DNA of 64,000 nucleotides, from positions 1,909,001 to 1,973,000 of the forward strand of contig NZ_CP061769.1 of assembly GCF_011420305.2 (NCBI RefSeq), in the 5' to 3' direction. The notes under the pieces are model-generated. The model made no database searches, was not told the origin of the DNA, and saw nothing but the letters and a program-made list of their open reading frames with translations. Origin of the DNA: Nocardioides ochotonae (lineage in GTDB: Bacteria; Actinomycetota; Actinomycetes; Propionibacteriales; Nocardioidaceae). This document shows positions 54,880-62,413 of the stretch, one piece after another (position 1 is the first letter of the stretch; each line of letters starts with the position of its first letter). A program made the position numbers and the translations under genes.

Positions 54880-55770
54880 GTGGGGCAGAGCGAGACTGCG
54901 ACCGGGCGCCTGAGCGAGCAGCAGTCCGACCTCCTCGCCGGGTGGCTGCCGGGCTGGCGCCTGGTGCGCGACCTCGGCTGGGGGCTGGTCGGCACCACCG
55001 TCCTGCAGGTCGAGCATGACGGCGGGCAGTACGTCGTCAAGGCCGGCGACGCCGCCGACCACCACCTGGCCCGCGAGCTGCGCGCCCACCGCGAGTGGCT
55101 CGCGCCGTGGACCTCCCGCGGTCGCGCGCCGGTGCTGGTGCGCGGGGACGAGGCGGCCAAGCTGCTCGTGACCCGGTACCTGCCCGGGGAGCTGGTGCAG
55201 GGGAACCCCGCCGAGAGCGACCCGGACACCTACGAGCAGGCCGGCTGGCTGCTGCGGCTGCTCCACGACCAGCTGGGCGTCGTGGACGACGGCTTCGAGG
55301 CCCGTGAGCGTGACAAGGCGCTGGCCTGGCTGGCCCGCCCGCACCGCATCGAGCCCGACGCCGCGGCCACGCTGCACGAGATGGTGAGCGGCTGGCCGAC
55401 GCCGCCGACGCGGCTGGTGCCGACCCATGGCGACTGGCACCCGCGCAACTGGCTGATCGACGGTGCGATCGTGCATGCGATCGATCTCGGCCGCGCCGAC
55501 CTGCGCCCGGCGATGAGCGACCTGACCCGCCTGGCCGCCCAGCAGTTCCGCGTCCTACCGGGGGCCGAGGCGGCGTTCCTCGCCGGCTACGGCGCGGACC
55601 CCCGCGACGCCGGCGCCTGGTTCCGCACCCGGGTCCGCGAGGCCATCGGTACCGCCGTGTGGGCACACCAGGTCGGCGACGAGCCCTTCGAGGCCCAGGG
55701 CCACCGGATGATCGCGGAGCTGCTGGCCGAGGACGGACCCGACCCGGATAACAGACGCAACCGGAGGTAG
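54880..55770 (+). CDS. APH-fold phosphotransferase
   Basis: 296 residues from GTG, 9 bases after the toxin stop. N-lobe with LGWGLVGTTVLQVEHDGGQYVVKAG (ATP-binding Lys), hinge TRYLPGELVQ, catalytic loop THGDWHPRNW (Asp base and Asn) and IDLGRADLRPA (metal Asp). A kinase of a small molecule, substrate unknown. It is a second APH-like protein in the window, not closely related to the one at 8.7 kb. It probably has its own role rather than a link to the toxin-antitoxin module. Confidence 0.88.
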   Translation: MGQSETATGRLSEQQSDLLAGWLPGWRLVRDLGWGLVGTTVLQVEHDGGQYVVKAGDAADHHLARELRAHREWLAPWTSRGRAPVLVRGDEAAKLLVTRYLPGELVQGNPAESDPDTYEQAGWLLRLLHDQLGVVDDGFEARERDKALAWLARPHRIEPDAAATLHEMVSGWPTPPTRLVPTHGDWHPRNWLIDGAIVHAIDLGRADLRPAMSDLTRLAAQQFRVLPGAEAAFLAGYGADPRDAGAWFRTRVREAIGTAVWAHQVGDEPFEAQGHRMIAELLAEDGPDPDNRRNRR

Positions 55771-55852
55771 CTCGCCGGACACCAGGACCCGCGAGCCCAC
55801 ACCGTCCCAGACGCGCAGCAACGACGACGGGCGCCGGGGGAGTGCGGTGCGC

Positions 55853-56725
55853 TCACCGCTCCTCGGCGACGTCCTCGCCGCTCGCCGCGTCGTACAGGTA
55901 GACCAGCTCGCCGGCGCGCGGGTCTCGCGCGTGCAGCAGGTGGTACGTCGTCGCGTCCGCCGGGCCGAGGTCGAGCAGTCCCGCACCGGCGCCGAGCACG
56001 CCGCGAACCAGGTGGGCCGGCGCGGTGGTGTCGATGCGCGTGACGACACCGGGCGCCACCCAGACCGGCGTACCGGCCAGGAAGCCAGTGACCGGGTGGT
56101 GCAGGTGGCCGGCGAGCACGGCCCGCACGTCGGTGCCGCGCACGACGTCGCGGAGGTCGGGGATGTCGCGGAGCACGACCTCGGCGAGCAGCGGCAAGGA
56201 GGCGATGTGGAACGGCGGGTGGTGCAGCACCAGTACGGTTCCCGCGGGTGCCGGGGTCGCGAGCAGCCCGGCCAGGGCGTCGAGCTGGTCGCCGTCGAGC
56301 GCGCCGTGTGCGTGGCCGGGGACGAGGGTGTCGAGCGTCGCGACCCGGAGCCCGTCGACGATGCTGTACGCCGCGTGCAGCGGCGATCCCGGGACGAGCG
56401 GCGTCCCGCGGTCCTCGCCGTCGGGGCCGAGATGACCGCTGCCGAGGACGGCGCCGAACGCGGAGCGGTCGTCGTGGTTGCCGGTGCAGTACACGTGGGG
56501 GATCCCGCGCGCTCGGGCGAAGGCGCCGACCTGCTCGCGCACCGCGCGGTAGCCGGTCTCGGAGCCGTCGTCGGCCACGTCTCCGCTGACCACGACGAGC
56601 TCGATCCCGGGCACGTGGCGCACGTCGTGCAGCACCCGCTCCAGCGCTGCGGCGGCGTCGACGCCGTCCATGTCGACGCCCGTGGCGGTGGCGTGGGTGT
56701 CGGACAGGTGCAGGATCCGGGTCAC
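55853..56725 (-). CDS. Calcineurin-like metallophosphoesterase (CpdA-like)
   Basis: 290 residues from GTG with GGAGGG 4 bases upstream; ATG 56764 would add a non-conserved stretch. Motifs ILHLSDTHAT, VVVSGDVADDG, YCTGNHDDR, VLHHPPF and LAGHLHHPV give the complete two-metal site. The family includes 3',5'-cAMP phosphodiesterase CpdA and related 2',3'-cyclic enzymes. The position next to the SPFH gene (divergent, 153 bases) gives no clear hint of the substrate. Confidence 0.9.
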   Translation of the reverse strand: MTRILHLSDTHATATGVDMDGVDAAAALERVLHDVRHVPGIELVVVSGDVADDGSETGYRAVREQVGAFARARGIPHVYCTGNHDDRSAFGAVLGSGHLGPDGEDRGTPLVPGSPLHAAYSIVDGLRVATLDTLVPGHAHGALDGDQLDALAGLLATPAPAGTVLVLHHPPFHIASLPLLAEVVLRDIPDLRDVVRGTDVRAVLAGHLHHPVTGFLAGTPVWVAPGVVTRIDTTAPAHLVRGVLGAGAGLLDLGPADATTYHLLHARDPRAGELVYLYDAASGEDVAEER

Positions 56726-56816
56726 GGGGTCCCTCCGGTCGTCGTACGCGGGTGGGCCCAGCATGGCCCCGGGCGCTCGTGCGGTCGAGACTCCCTGCCA
56801 CCGCGCTCGGGATCGC

Positions 56817-56835
56817 TGATATCGTCGTGATATCA
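56817..56835. promoter_or_regulatory. 7-5-7 palindrome in the SPFH gene promoter region
   Basis: TGATATC-GTCGT-GATATCA is a perfect 7-5-7 palindrome 43 bases before the SPFH GTG, with a TATCAC that could be the -10. It has the same layout as the toxin-antitoxin operator at 54231-54249 and shares its outer TGATA-N9-TATCA bases. Confidence 0.6.
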
Positions 56836-56878
56836 CTTCTCGGGCGAGGCGCCCGACATACTCCAAGGAGAGCTGCCC

Positions 56879-57862
56879 GTGAGCGCTGCGTCGCCCGCTG
56901 TCGTCCCGACACCCTCGGTCCGTGTCGACATCCAGGAGAAGCGTGGCTTCGCGGTCGGGGGCTGGCCGGTCCTCGGCGCCGTGCTCGTGGGCCTCCTGGC
57001 CTCGGTGGCCCTCGTCGTGCTGGGGATTCGTGCGGGGGAGAGCGACAGCGTCGGCGTCGCGGTGACCCTGTTCGCGCTCGGGGTCGTGCTCGCCGCCGCC
57101 GGTTTCGTGGCCCTCACCGGCTTCAGCGTGATCCAGCCGGGGGAGACCCGGGTGGTGACGTTCTTCGGCGCCTACATCGGCACCGTCCGGCGTACCGGCC
57201 TGTCCTGGACGGTGCCGCTCACCGGACGCCGCCAGGTGCCGGTGCGGGTACAGAACTTCGAGACCCAGACCCTTAAGGTCAACGAGAAGACCGGCTCGCC
57301 GGTCGAGGTCTCGGCGATCGTCGTGTGGCAGGTCGCGGACACCGCGAAGGCGGCGTTCGCGGTGGACCAGTACAACGCGTTCATCACCACGCAGGCGGAG
57401 GCCGCACTGCGCCACGTCGTCGCGACGCACCCCTACGACGCGCAGGCGCAGGCGGCCGCGACCGACCAGACCGAGGCGGAGGTCGAGCGGTCCCCGCACG
57501 TGATCACCCTGCGCGAGAACGGCGCCGAGGTCGCCGACGAGCTGGTCGTGGAGCTCAACGAGCGCATCCACATCGCCGGCCTCGAGGTGCTCGAGGTGCG
57601 GCTGTCCAACCTCTCCTACGCCGCGGAGATCGCCGGCGCGATGCTCCAGCGCCAGCAGGCCCAGGCGGTCCTCGACGCCCGCCAGGTGATGGTCACCGGC
57701 GCCGTCGGCATGGTGACCGACGCGCTGACGGCGCTGGAGAAGAGCGGCGGCATTGACCTGGACCCCGAGCGCCGGGCCGCGATGACCTCCAACCTGATGA
57801 CCGTGCTGGTCGGCGGGGGATCGGCGACCCCGGTCCTCAACGTCGGCTCGCTGTACTCCTGA
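56879..57862 (+). CDS. SPFH (band 7) domain membrane protein
   Basis: 327 residues from GTG, AAGGAG 8 bases upstream. Two hydrophobic helices at about residues 28-50 and 58-78, then the SPFH domain (about 80-260): GETRVVTFFGAYIGTVRRTGL, VPVRVQNFETQTLKVNEKTG and SAIVVWQVADTAKAAFAVD, and a helical C-terminal part with QRQQAQAVLDARQVMV. SPFH proteins (stomatin, flotillin, HflK/C) form rings at membrane domains. The next gene, 22 bases downstream, encodes a ribbon-helix-helix protein; the pairing seems conserved in actinobacteria from memory. Confidence 0.92.
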   Translation: MSAASPAVVPTPSVRVDIQEKRGFAVGGWPVLGAVLVGLLASVALVVLGIRAGESDSVGVAVTLFALGVVLAAAGFVALTGFSVIQPGETRVVTFFGAYIGTVRRTGLSWTVPLTGRRQVPVRVQNFETQTLKVNEKTGSPVEVSAIVVWQVADTAKAAFAVDQYNAFITTQAEAALRHVVATHPYDAQAQAAATDQTEAEVERSPHVITLRENGAEVADELVVELNERIHIAGLEVLEVRLSNLSYAAEIAGAMLQRQQAQAVLDARQVMVTGAVGMVTDALTALEKSGGIDLDPERRAAMTSNLMTVLVGGGSATPVLNVGSLYS

Positions 57863-57884
57863 GCGCGACGGCCGAGGACTCGAC

Positions 57885-58085
57885 GTGCCCCGCGGAGTGC
57901 CCGGCCGGCCGGAGCGGAAGCAGATCCCGCTCCGGCTGAACCCGCAGGTCGCGGACGCCGTACGCCGCTGGGCCAACGACGAGCTGCGCTCGGTCAACGC
58001 CCAGATCGAGAAGATCCTGCACGACGCGCTCCTGCGCGCCGGTCGGCTGCCCGGTGAGGATCCGGACGAGCGGGCGGGTGGGTGA
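57885..58085 (+). CDS. Ribbon-helix-helix (Arc-like) DNA-binding protein
   Basis: 66 residues from GTG. The RHH pattern is KQIPLRLNPQVADAVRRWA then ELRSVNAQIEKILHDALL, like Arc/MetJ/HicB-C domains. Pro/Gly/Arg-rich start and acidic end. It is the second gene of an operon with the SPFH protein; Arc-like proteins usually autoregulate their own operon, and the palindrome at 56817-56835 is the natural site. No toxin gene is adjacent. Confidence 0.85.
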   Translation: MPRGVPGRPERKQIPLRLNPQVADAVRRWANDELRSVNAQIEKILHDALLRAGRLPGEDPDERAGG

Positions 58086-58117
58086 TCGGTGGTTTCGCCG
58101 GTCGCGCCGTATGTCGT

Positions 58118-58168
58118 TTGGTCCCCAACGACAACGTTTCGGGGGGTACAGGTGTCGTTCGTGACCAA
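58118..58168. repeat. Palindromic repeat family B, copy 2 (16-19-16)
   Basis: Arms 58118-58133 and 58153-58168 (TTGGTC, AACGACA; TGTCGTT, GACCAA) with a 19-base loop containing TTTCGGGG. Same orientation as copy 1 at 23789-23839. It follows the RHH gene by 32 bases, in the 192-base gap before the recombinase-like gene; the rest of that gap shows nothing recognisable. Confidence 0.85.
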
Positions 58169-58277
58169 TCGTGCTCGAAGTACGCCGAGATAACAGACGC
58201 ATCCGAGCACTGATCCATGCACCTCGCCAGGCCGGCTCTCCGGTCCACCGTCCCGCAGCAACGGGAGGGGACTGGGG

Positions 58278-59156
58278 GTGGGCGCGGCTACCGTGCGGCG
58301 GGTGACGTGCACCGAACGGCGATGCTCCCTGTGGACGGCTGCGCGGACGGCGGCGCAGGCCGCCGGCCCGGGGCGTGCCCGGCAGGTGAGCTGGGTCGTG
58401 GGGGAGATCCACCGGGCCAAGGAGCTGCACGGAGACGACACCTCGGAGTGTGACGCGTGGCTGGCCGAGGACCGGGCGCGGACCTACCTCTCCCTCGCGG
58501 CCGCAGGCGCGCTGCGCAGCCGGGGGAGCGGCGCGCATCCCTCGACCGAGGCCTCCATGCGGGTGCGGTCCTCGGTCCTGCGCGAGCTGAGCGCCGTGGC
58601 GGGTCTGGAGGGTGCGGTCCCCGTCGTCGGGACGGCGCCCGAACGCGGCTGGACCGACGGCGTCGCGCGTCGTGCGTTCCTGACCTGGCTACGCAACGAC
58701 ACCAGTGAGTCCGGCGCTCGGACCTGGGCGGCCGCGGCACTCGCCTCCGCGGGCCTGTGGGTGGGGGAGATCGCCTCGCTCACCGACCGCAGCGTGTCGC
58801 CCGACGGCCAGGTCGCGGACCTGATCCGGAACCCGCCGGGCCCCGGCGCGCCGTACGTCCTCCCGCTCACGCTGCCCGGGCCCGCCCTCGAGGCGGTGCG
58901 TGCGTGGCTCGCGGTCCGCGAGCAGGTCGTGGCCTCGGAGCGGGTGCGGGCCCTGTTCGTGACGCTGCGCCCGGGCACCCGCAACGGAAGCGTCTATGCA
59001 CGCGGCCTGCCCCTGAGCTCGCGCAGCCTGAACCGCACCCACGCCGCCGCGGCCCGCACCTGGCTGCACACCGGGGCGTCGCCGGCCGCGGGACTTCGCG
59101 CGGCGGACCTGTCGCTGGGACGGCTGGCGTACTCACCCGAGACGATCCCGGCGTGA
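58278..59156 (+). CDS. Degenerate tyrosine-recombinase-like protein
   Basis: 292 residues from GTG. The helical layout suggests a tyrosine-recombinase fold: an N-terminal core-binding-like part (about 25-120), then RRAFLTWLRNDTSESGARTW, ASAGLWVGEIASLTDRSV (the place of GLRxSEL with the catalytic Arg, here Trp), and RAWLAVREQV, LPLSSRSLNRTHAAAARTWL. The catalytic Arg, HxxR and Tyr are not found. It is probably an inactive relative of a phage integrase or XerD. The assignment rests on pattern only and could be wrong. It lies near a repeat and truncated genes. Confidence 0.5.
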   Translation: MGAATVRRVTCTERRCSLWTAARTAAQAAGPGRARQVSWVVGEIHRAKELHGDDTSECDAWLAEDRARTYLSLAAAGALRSRGSGAHPSTEASMRVRSSVLRELSAVAGLEGAVPVVGTAPERGWTDGVARRAFLTWLRNDTSESGARTWAAAALASAGLWVGEIASLTDRSVSPDGQVADLIRNPPGPGAPYVLPLTLPGPALEAVRAWLAVREQVVASERVRALFVTLRPGTRNGSVYARGLPLSSRSLNRTHAAAARTWLHTGASPAAGLRAADLSLGRLAYSPETIPA

Positions 59157-59159
59157 GGC

Positions 59160-59543
59160 TCAGGTCTCGGGCAGCTCGGGCGTCGCCTCGGCGGTCGACA
59201 GCTCGACGAGGTGGGCGCGTACGCCGTCGAGGAAGGCGGCGCCCAGGGGAGTGAGTGACAGCTCCTTGCGCTTGGCCCCGGTGCGCGGGGCGTCGACACC
59301 GATGCTCGCCAGCAGCCCGGAGTCCTCGAGCCGCTTGAGGGTCCGATACAGGCCGCGCTCCGTGAGCTGCCACCCCGTGCTTGCGGCGATGTGACGGGCG
59401 ATGTCGGCGACGCCGGCGGGACCGTGGGCGGACACGACGTTCAGGACGACCGGGGTGAGCATCGACTTCTTGTAGGTCTCGACCCACGACTCGATCCGCG
59501 AGGTGACCCATTCCTGGTCCTCGGAGGGACGGGAAGCCGCCAC
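59160..59543 (-). CDS. PadR-family transcription regulator
   Basis: 127 residues from GTG 59543, the only start between the stop of the upstream gene (2 bases away) and the domain. Winged helix: PVVLNVVSAHGPAGVADIARHI, GLYRTLKRLEDSGLLASIG and LTPLGAAFLDGV. Follows a membrane-protein gene with stop-start TGACCGTG, so they are co-transcribed. PadR proteins often control an adjacent membrane or transport gene; the palindrome at 60009-60033 is the probable site. Confidence 0.8.
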   Translation of the reverse strand: MAASRPSEDQEWVTSRIESWVETYKKSMLTPVVLNVVSAHGPAGVADIARHIAASTGWQLTERGLYRTLKRLEDSGLLASIGVDAPRTGAKRKELSLTPLGAAFLDGVRAHLVELSTAEATPELPET

Positions 59544-59545
59544 GG

Positions 59546-59998
59546 TCAGCGGTCCCAGCCTCGCCCCAGCACGGAACCGACGAGGTGGACGAGCAGCCCG
59601 CAGCCCCACGCCGCGCTCATCACCAAGGTGGCGCCGAACCACGGCGTCGCCAGCAGCTCCTGCGCAGCGACCTCGAACCCGCCGTCGGTGGCACCGAGTT
59701 GCAGCGTGCGGATCACGGCGTGGGCGTTGAACGACGTCGTGACCATGACGAAGGCGAGGGAGTGTGCGACCACGAACCCGAAGCGGACATGGGCCAGCTC
59801 GCGGTGGTGGCGCAGCAGCCAGGCGGCGATGCCGACGCCCAGCACCGCGGTGAGTACGCCGGCGAGCACCGTGATCTCGCCGCCGGCCAGCGCGATGACG
59901 GCCTGCAGGACCACCGCCGCCGCGAGCAGCCCGAGCGCGTACGGCAGCAGCAGCGCGCGGGCGTTGGTGGAGGGTGGGGCCAAGGTGGGTGTGCTCAT
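59546..59998 (-). CDS. Membrane protein of the PadR operon
   Basis: 150 residues from ATG (MSTPTLAPPSTNARALLLPY). Four hydrophobic helices: about residues 15-32, 38-58, 68-88 and 120-145. No transport or enzyme motif. Predicted leaderless: a TACGGT -10 is 6 bases before the ATG. It belongs with the PadR regulator encoded next, and may be the membrane target that the regulator controls. Confidence 0.7.
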   Translation of the reverse strand: MSTPTLAPPSTNARALLLPYALGLLAAAVVLQAVIALAGGEITVLAGVLTAVLGVGIAAWLLRHHRELAHVRFGFVVAHSLAFVMVTTSFNAHAVIRTLQLGATDGGFEVAAQELLATPWFGATLVMSAAWGCGLLVHLVGSVLGRGWDR

Positions 59999-60008
59999 CT
60001 GGGCACCG

Positions 60009-60033
60009 TACCAATGGAACAGTGCCGATGGTA
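60009..60033. promoter_or_regulatory. Imperfect 9-7-9 palindrome over the PadR operon promoter
   Basis: TACCAATGG (60009-60017) and CCGATGGTA (60025-60033) match as inverted arms at 7 of 9 positions with a 7-base centre. It lies just upstream of the predicted -10 TACGGT (60010-60005, minus strand) and overlaps it by two bases. Likely PadR operator. Confidence 0.5.
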
Positions 60034-60096
60034 GAGGGAAGTGCCGCCGCTGGCGCCGCAACTGGTTCTCGGACGATCAGACAGGTGGTGCGTCGG

Positions 60097-60411
60097 TCAC
60101 CGCGTGGTGGTCACGTGCATGCTGGCGCAGACGCCAGCGAGCCACTCGAAGTCGGCGGGATTGATGAAGACCCGGGTCTCAGGGTGGTCGGGGATTGCGT
60201 GGAGGTTGTTCGCCGGGGCGTCGGCGTCGTGAGTAACAGCGCCGAACAGGGCGTAGGCGAACTGGCTGCTGTACTGCTTGGAGACCCACGCGCAGCCGTC
60301 GTACCCGGCCTTCCAGGCCTCGTGTGCCCACGCCACCGTCTGGGAGTAGGTGGTGGGTGGTGTGTCGGTGAGGTCGGCGGCGGTGAGGTCGAACCGGCGG
60401 GCGTCTGGCAT
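60097..60411 (-). pseudogene. RES-domain toxin, N-terminally truncated
   Basis: A frame of 104 residues from ATG 60411 reads ADLTDTPPTTYSQTVAWAHEA, then GYDGCAWVSKQYSSQFAYALFG, which fits the C-terminal half of RES-domain NAD+ phosphorylases (toxins of RES-Xre modules). The N-terminal half with the Arg-Glu-Ser residues is absent, and upstream lie only a palindrome and repeat copy 3. No Xre antitoxin gene is next to it. A remnant of a toxin-antitoxin module is the best reading; a real short gene is possible. Confidence 0.55.
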
Positions 60412-60459
60412 GGGTGGGCGCCGGGGGTTCGGTCGAGCCGAGGGGAGGCCGCTGAAACC

Positions 60460-60483
60460 ATAACCTGACATAATGTCAGTTAT
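60460..60483. promoter_or_regulatory. Palindrome upstream of the RES remnant
   Basis: TGACAT-A-ATGTCA (60466-60478) is perfect, extended by ATAAC and GTTAT arms to 24 bases with one extra base. On the minus strand it contains a CATTAT-like -10. Sites of this shape are typical of Xre or MarR regulators. It may be the old operator of the lost antitoxin. Confidence 0.5.
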
Positions 60484-60585
60484 CGGCGATATGCGCTGAG
60501 GTCTCGGAAGGGGCTGCCGGGCCGCCGCGATGACGGCGTGATCACCGACGGAGACCCCGTCAGCGAACCCGAACCAGTGCCACGA

Positions 60586-60636
60586 TTGGTCACGAACCAC
60601 ACCCGAGTCCCCCGAAATGTTGTCGTTGGGGACCAA
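60586..60636. repeat. Palindromic repeat family B, copy 3 (inverted, 16-19-16)
   Basis: Reverse orientation to copies 1 and 2. Arms 60586-60601 and 60621-60636 (TTGGTC, AACCACA; TGTCGTT, GACCAA; one extra mismatch in an AACCACA arm) with a 19-base loop. The flanking CGTGAGG (reverse of CCTCACG) is shared with copy 1. It lies between the esterase 3' end and the RES remnant. Confidence 0.85.
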
Positions 60637-60655
60637 ACGTGAGGTTATGTCGCCC

Positions 60656-61468
60656 TCAACCCGCCGCAGCGCCGAGGAACACGCGCAACGCGGAGACGAA
60701 CGACTCGGGCTGCTCGGAGTGCACCCAGTGCCCGGCGCCCTTGATCGTCGCCAGCCGGGTGCGCGGGAACAGCGTGCGCATGGCGTCCTCGTGCTCGGGC
60801 CGGACGTACGGCGACTTCTCGCCGGCCAGCCACAGCACCGGGTGGTCGAAGGTGGCGTCCGCCTCGGGCCAGCCGCCGATCTCGGGCAGGTCGCGGCGCA
60901 GCAGCTCGAGGTTGGCCTGCCAGCGGAACCCCTCGCTGGTCGAGCGCAGGTTCTGCAGCAGGAAGCCGCGCACCCGCTCGTCGGCGATCGGCTCGGCGAG
61001 CCGCTCGTCGGCGTCGCCGCGGCGCTCGAGGGTGGACAGATCGAGGCCGGCGAGGCTGTCGAGCAGGTGCTCGAACTCCCCCGTGCTCCCGTTCGCGACC
61101 GGCGAGATGTCCACGACGACGAGGCGGTCCACCAGGTCCGGGTGGCGCAGCGCGAGCTGCATCGCGGTCTTGCCGCCCATCGAGTGCCCGACCAGGTGCA
61201 CCGGCCCATCGGCGGCGAAGCCGGCGCGCAGGTGCTCGGCGACCAGGTCGGCGGTCTCGGCGTACCCGAAGCCCTCGGTCCACGCCGAGCGCCCGTGGTT
61301 CGGCAGGTCCACCAGCAGCGAGCGCAGCTCCGGGCGCAGCGCCTTGGCGATCTGGGTGAAGTTGCGGCCCTGGCCGAACAGGCCGTGCAGGAAGACGACC
61401 CGGCTGCCGCTGTCGCCGACCTCGGTGCTGTGGATCGCGGTGCTGGTGGACGTCGCGGCGGTGCTCAC
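60656..61468 (-). CDS. Alpha/beta hydrolase (YbfF-like esterase)
   Basis: 270 residues from GTG. Motifs FLHGLFGQGRNFTQIA, LLVDLPNHGRSAWT, nucleophile elbow LVGHSMGGKTAMQ and catalytic-His region KGAGHWVHSEQPESF; the acid is in the WLAGEKSPYV region. This is close to the short-chain esterase YbfF/ABHD11 type. Cytosolic, substrate unknown. The methyltransferase gene upstream on the same strand is 9 bases away, so they may be co-transcribed. Confidence 0.92.
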   Translation of the reverse strand: MSTAATSTSTAIHSTEVGDSGSRVVFLHGLFGQGRNFTQIAKALRPELRSLLVDLPNHGRSAWTEGFGYAETADLVAEHLRAGFAADGPVHLVGHSMGGKTAMQLALRHPDLVDRLVVVDISPVANGSTGEFEHLLDSLAGLDLSTLERRGDADERLAEPIADERVRGFLLQNLRSTSEGFRWQANLELLRRDLPEIGGWPEADATFDHPVLWLAGEKSPYVRPEHEDAMRTLFPRTRLATIKGAGHWVHSEQPESFVSALRVFLGAAAG

Positions 61469-61477
61469 CGGGCCAGC

Positions 61478-62329
61478 CTAGGGGTGTCGACCCGCCGCGA
61501 CGACCGCCACCTCGTCCAGCACCAGCTCCTCGCCGGAGCCGCCTTCTCGGATCTGCTCGGCCAGCCGCTCGCCGACCACGGCGTCGTACGCCGCGCGTAC
61601 CCGCGCCCGTCCCTCCGTCGACTGCGCCAGGTAGGTGCGCCCGACCACGCCGACTCCCCCGGCGACCCCTGTCCACAGTGCTGCCGGAGTGATCCGCCAG
61701 GGAAAGCGCAGTTCGCGCGCGGCGACGTCGACCAGCCCGGCCTCCACCAGCAGGCCCCCGAGGCCGTCGACCGAACGATCGAAGTCCAGTTCCGCCGGCA
61801 GTCGCTCCCCCGGCGCCGCCTGCGCCCCGCCGCGGCGCAGCACCTCATCGAGCAGCAGGGCGCTCGGACGCGGGCCGGAGGGCCAGATGGTTGCCGCGAC
61901 GACCCGTGAGGCCACCCGCGCCAGCTCCCGTACGCCGGCGCGCGGGTCGCCCACCTGGTTGATCACGAACCCCGCCACGACCACGTCGTACGACGCGTCC
62001 GCGAACGGCAGTCGCGGCAGTCCGCCGAGCACCACCGGCCCGTCGAACACCGCGGCGCTGAGCGCGAGCAGGTCGGGGGCCGGGTCGACGGCGGTGACCA
62101 GCGCACCGCGCCGGACGGCCTCGGCGGCCACCGCACCGGTGCCCGAGCCGACGTCGAGCAGCCTCCGGCCGGCCAGCTCGCCCAGCTGGGCGGCGGCCGC
62201 GTCCAGCAGGCCCGGCACCCCGCCGTGGCACAGGGTCGCGAACGACGCGGCGTACGCGTCGGCGACGCCGGACCACCTACCCGCGCCGGTCTCGGTCGTG
62301 GTGCCGGTCTCCCCCGTCGTCTGCTGCAT
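61478..62329 (-). CDS. Class I SAM-dependent methyltransferase
   Basis: 283 residues from ATG. A Thr/Gly-rich start, then the SAM-binding motif LLDVGSGTGAVAAEAV with VTAVDPAPDLL, the post-motif FADASYDVVVAGFVINQV and a C-terminal region with AELDFDRSVDGLGGLLVEAGL. Substrate (small molecule) unknown. It is divergent from the maleate-isomerase-family gene (84 bases between), and its promoter probably lies in the same gap as the ATAT-CCG-ATAT sequence. Confidence 0.88.
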   Translation of the reverse strand: MQQTTGETGTTTETGAGRWSGVADAYAASFATLCHGGVPGLLDAAAAQLGELAGRRLLDVGSGTGAVAAEAVRRGALVTAVDPAPDLLALSAAVFDGPVVLGGLPRLPFADASYDVVVAGFVINQVGDPRAGVRELARVASRVVAATIWPSGPRPSALLLDEVLRRGGAQAAPGERLPAELDFDRSVDGLGGLLVEAGLVDVAARELRFPWRITPAALWTGVAGGVGVVGRTYLAQSTEGRARVRAAYDAVVGERLAEQIREGGSGEELVLDEVAVVAAGRHP

Positions 62330-62392
62330 CGCGACATCGAAGCATCCGCACGGCCCCGACACGGGTCGAAGGTCCCGAGACACGCGGATCGT

Positions 62393-62403
62393 ATATCCGA
62401 TAT
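62393..62403. promoter_or_regulatory. ATAT-CCG-ATAT element in a divergent promoter
   Basis: An AT-rich 4-3-4 inverted repeat, 11 bases before the isomerase-family ATG, in a very GC-rich gap (62330-62413). It sits where a -10 region would be for a leaderless or short-leader transcript. Could be the -10 region itself or an operator of a GntR-type regulator encoded elsewhere. Confidence 0.35.
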
Positions 62404-62413
62404 CTTCCTCCCC

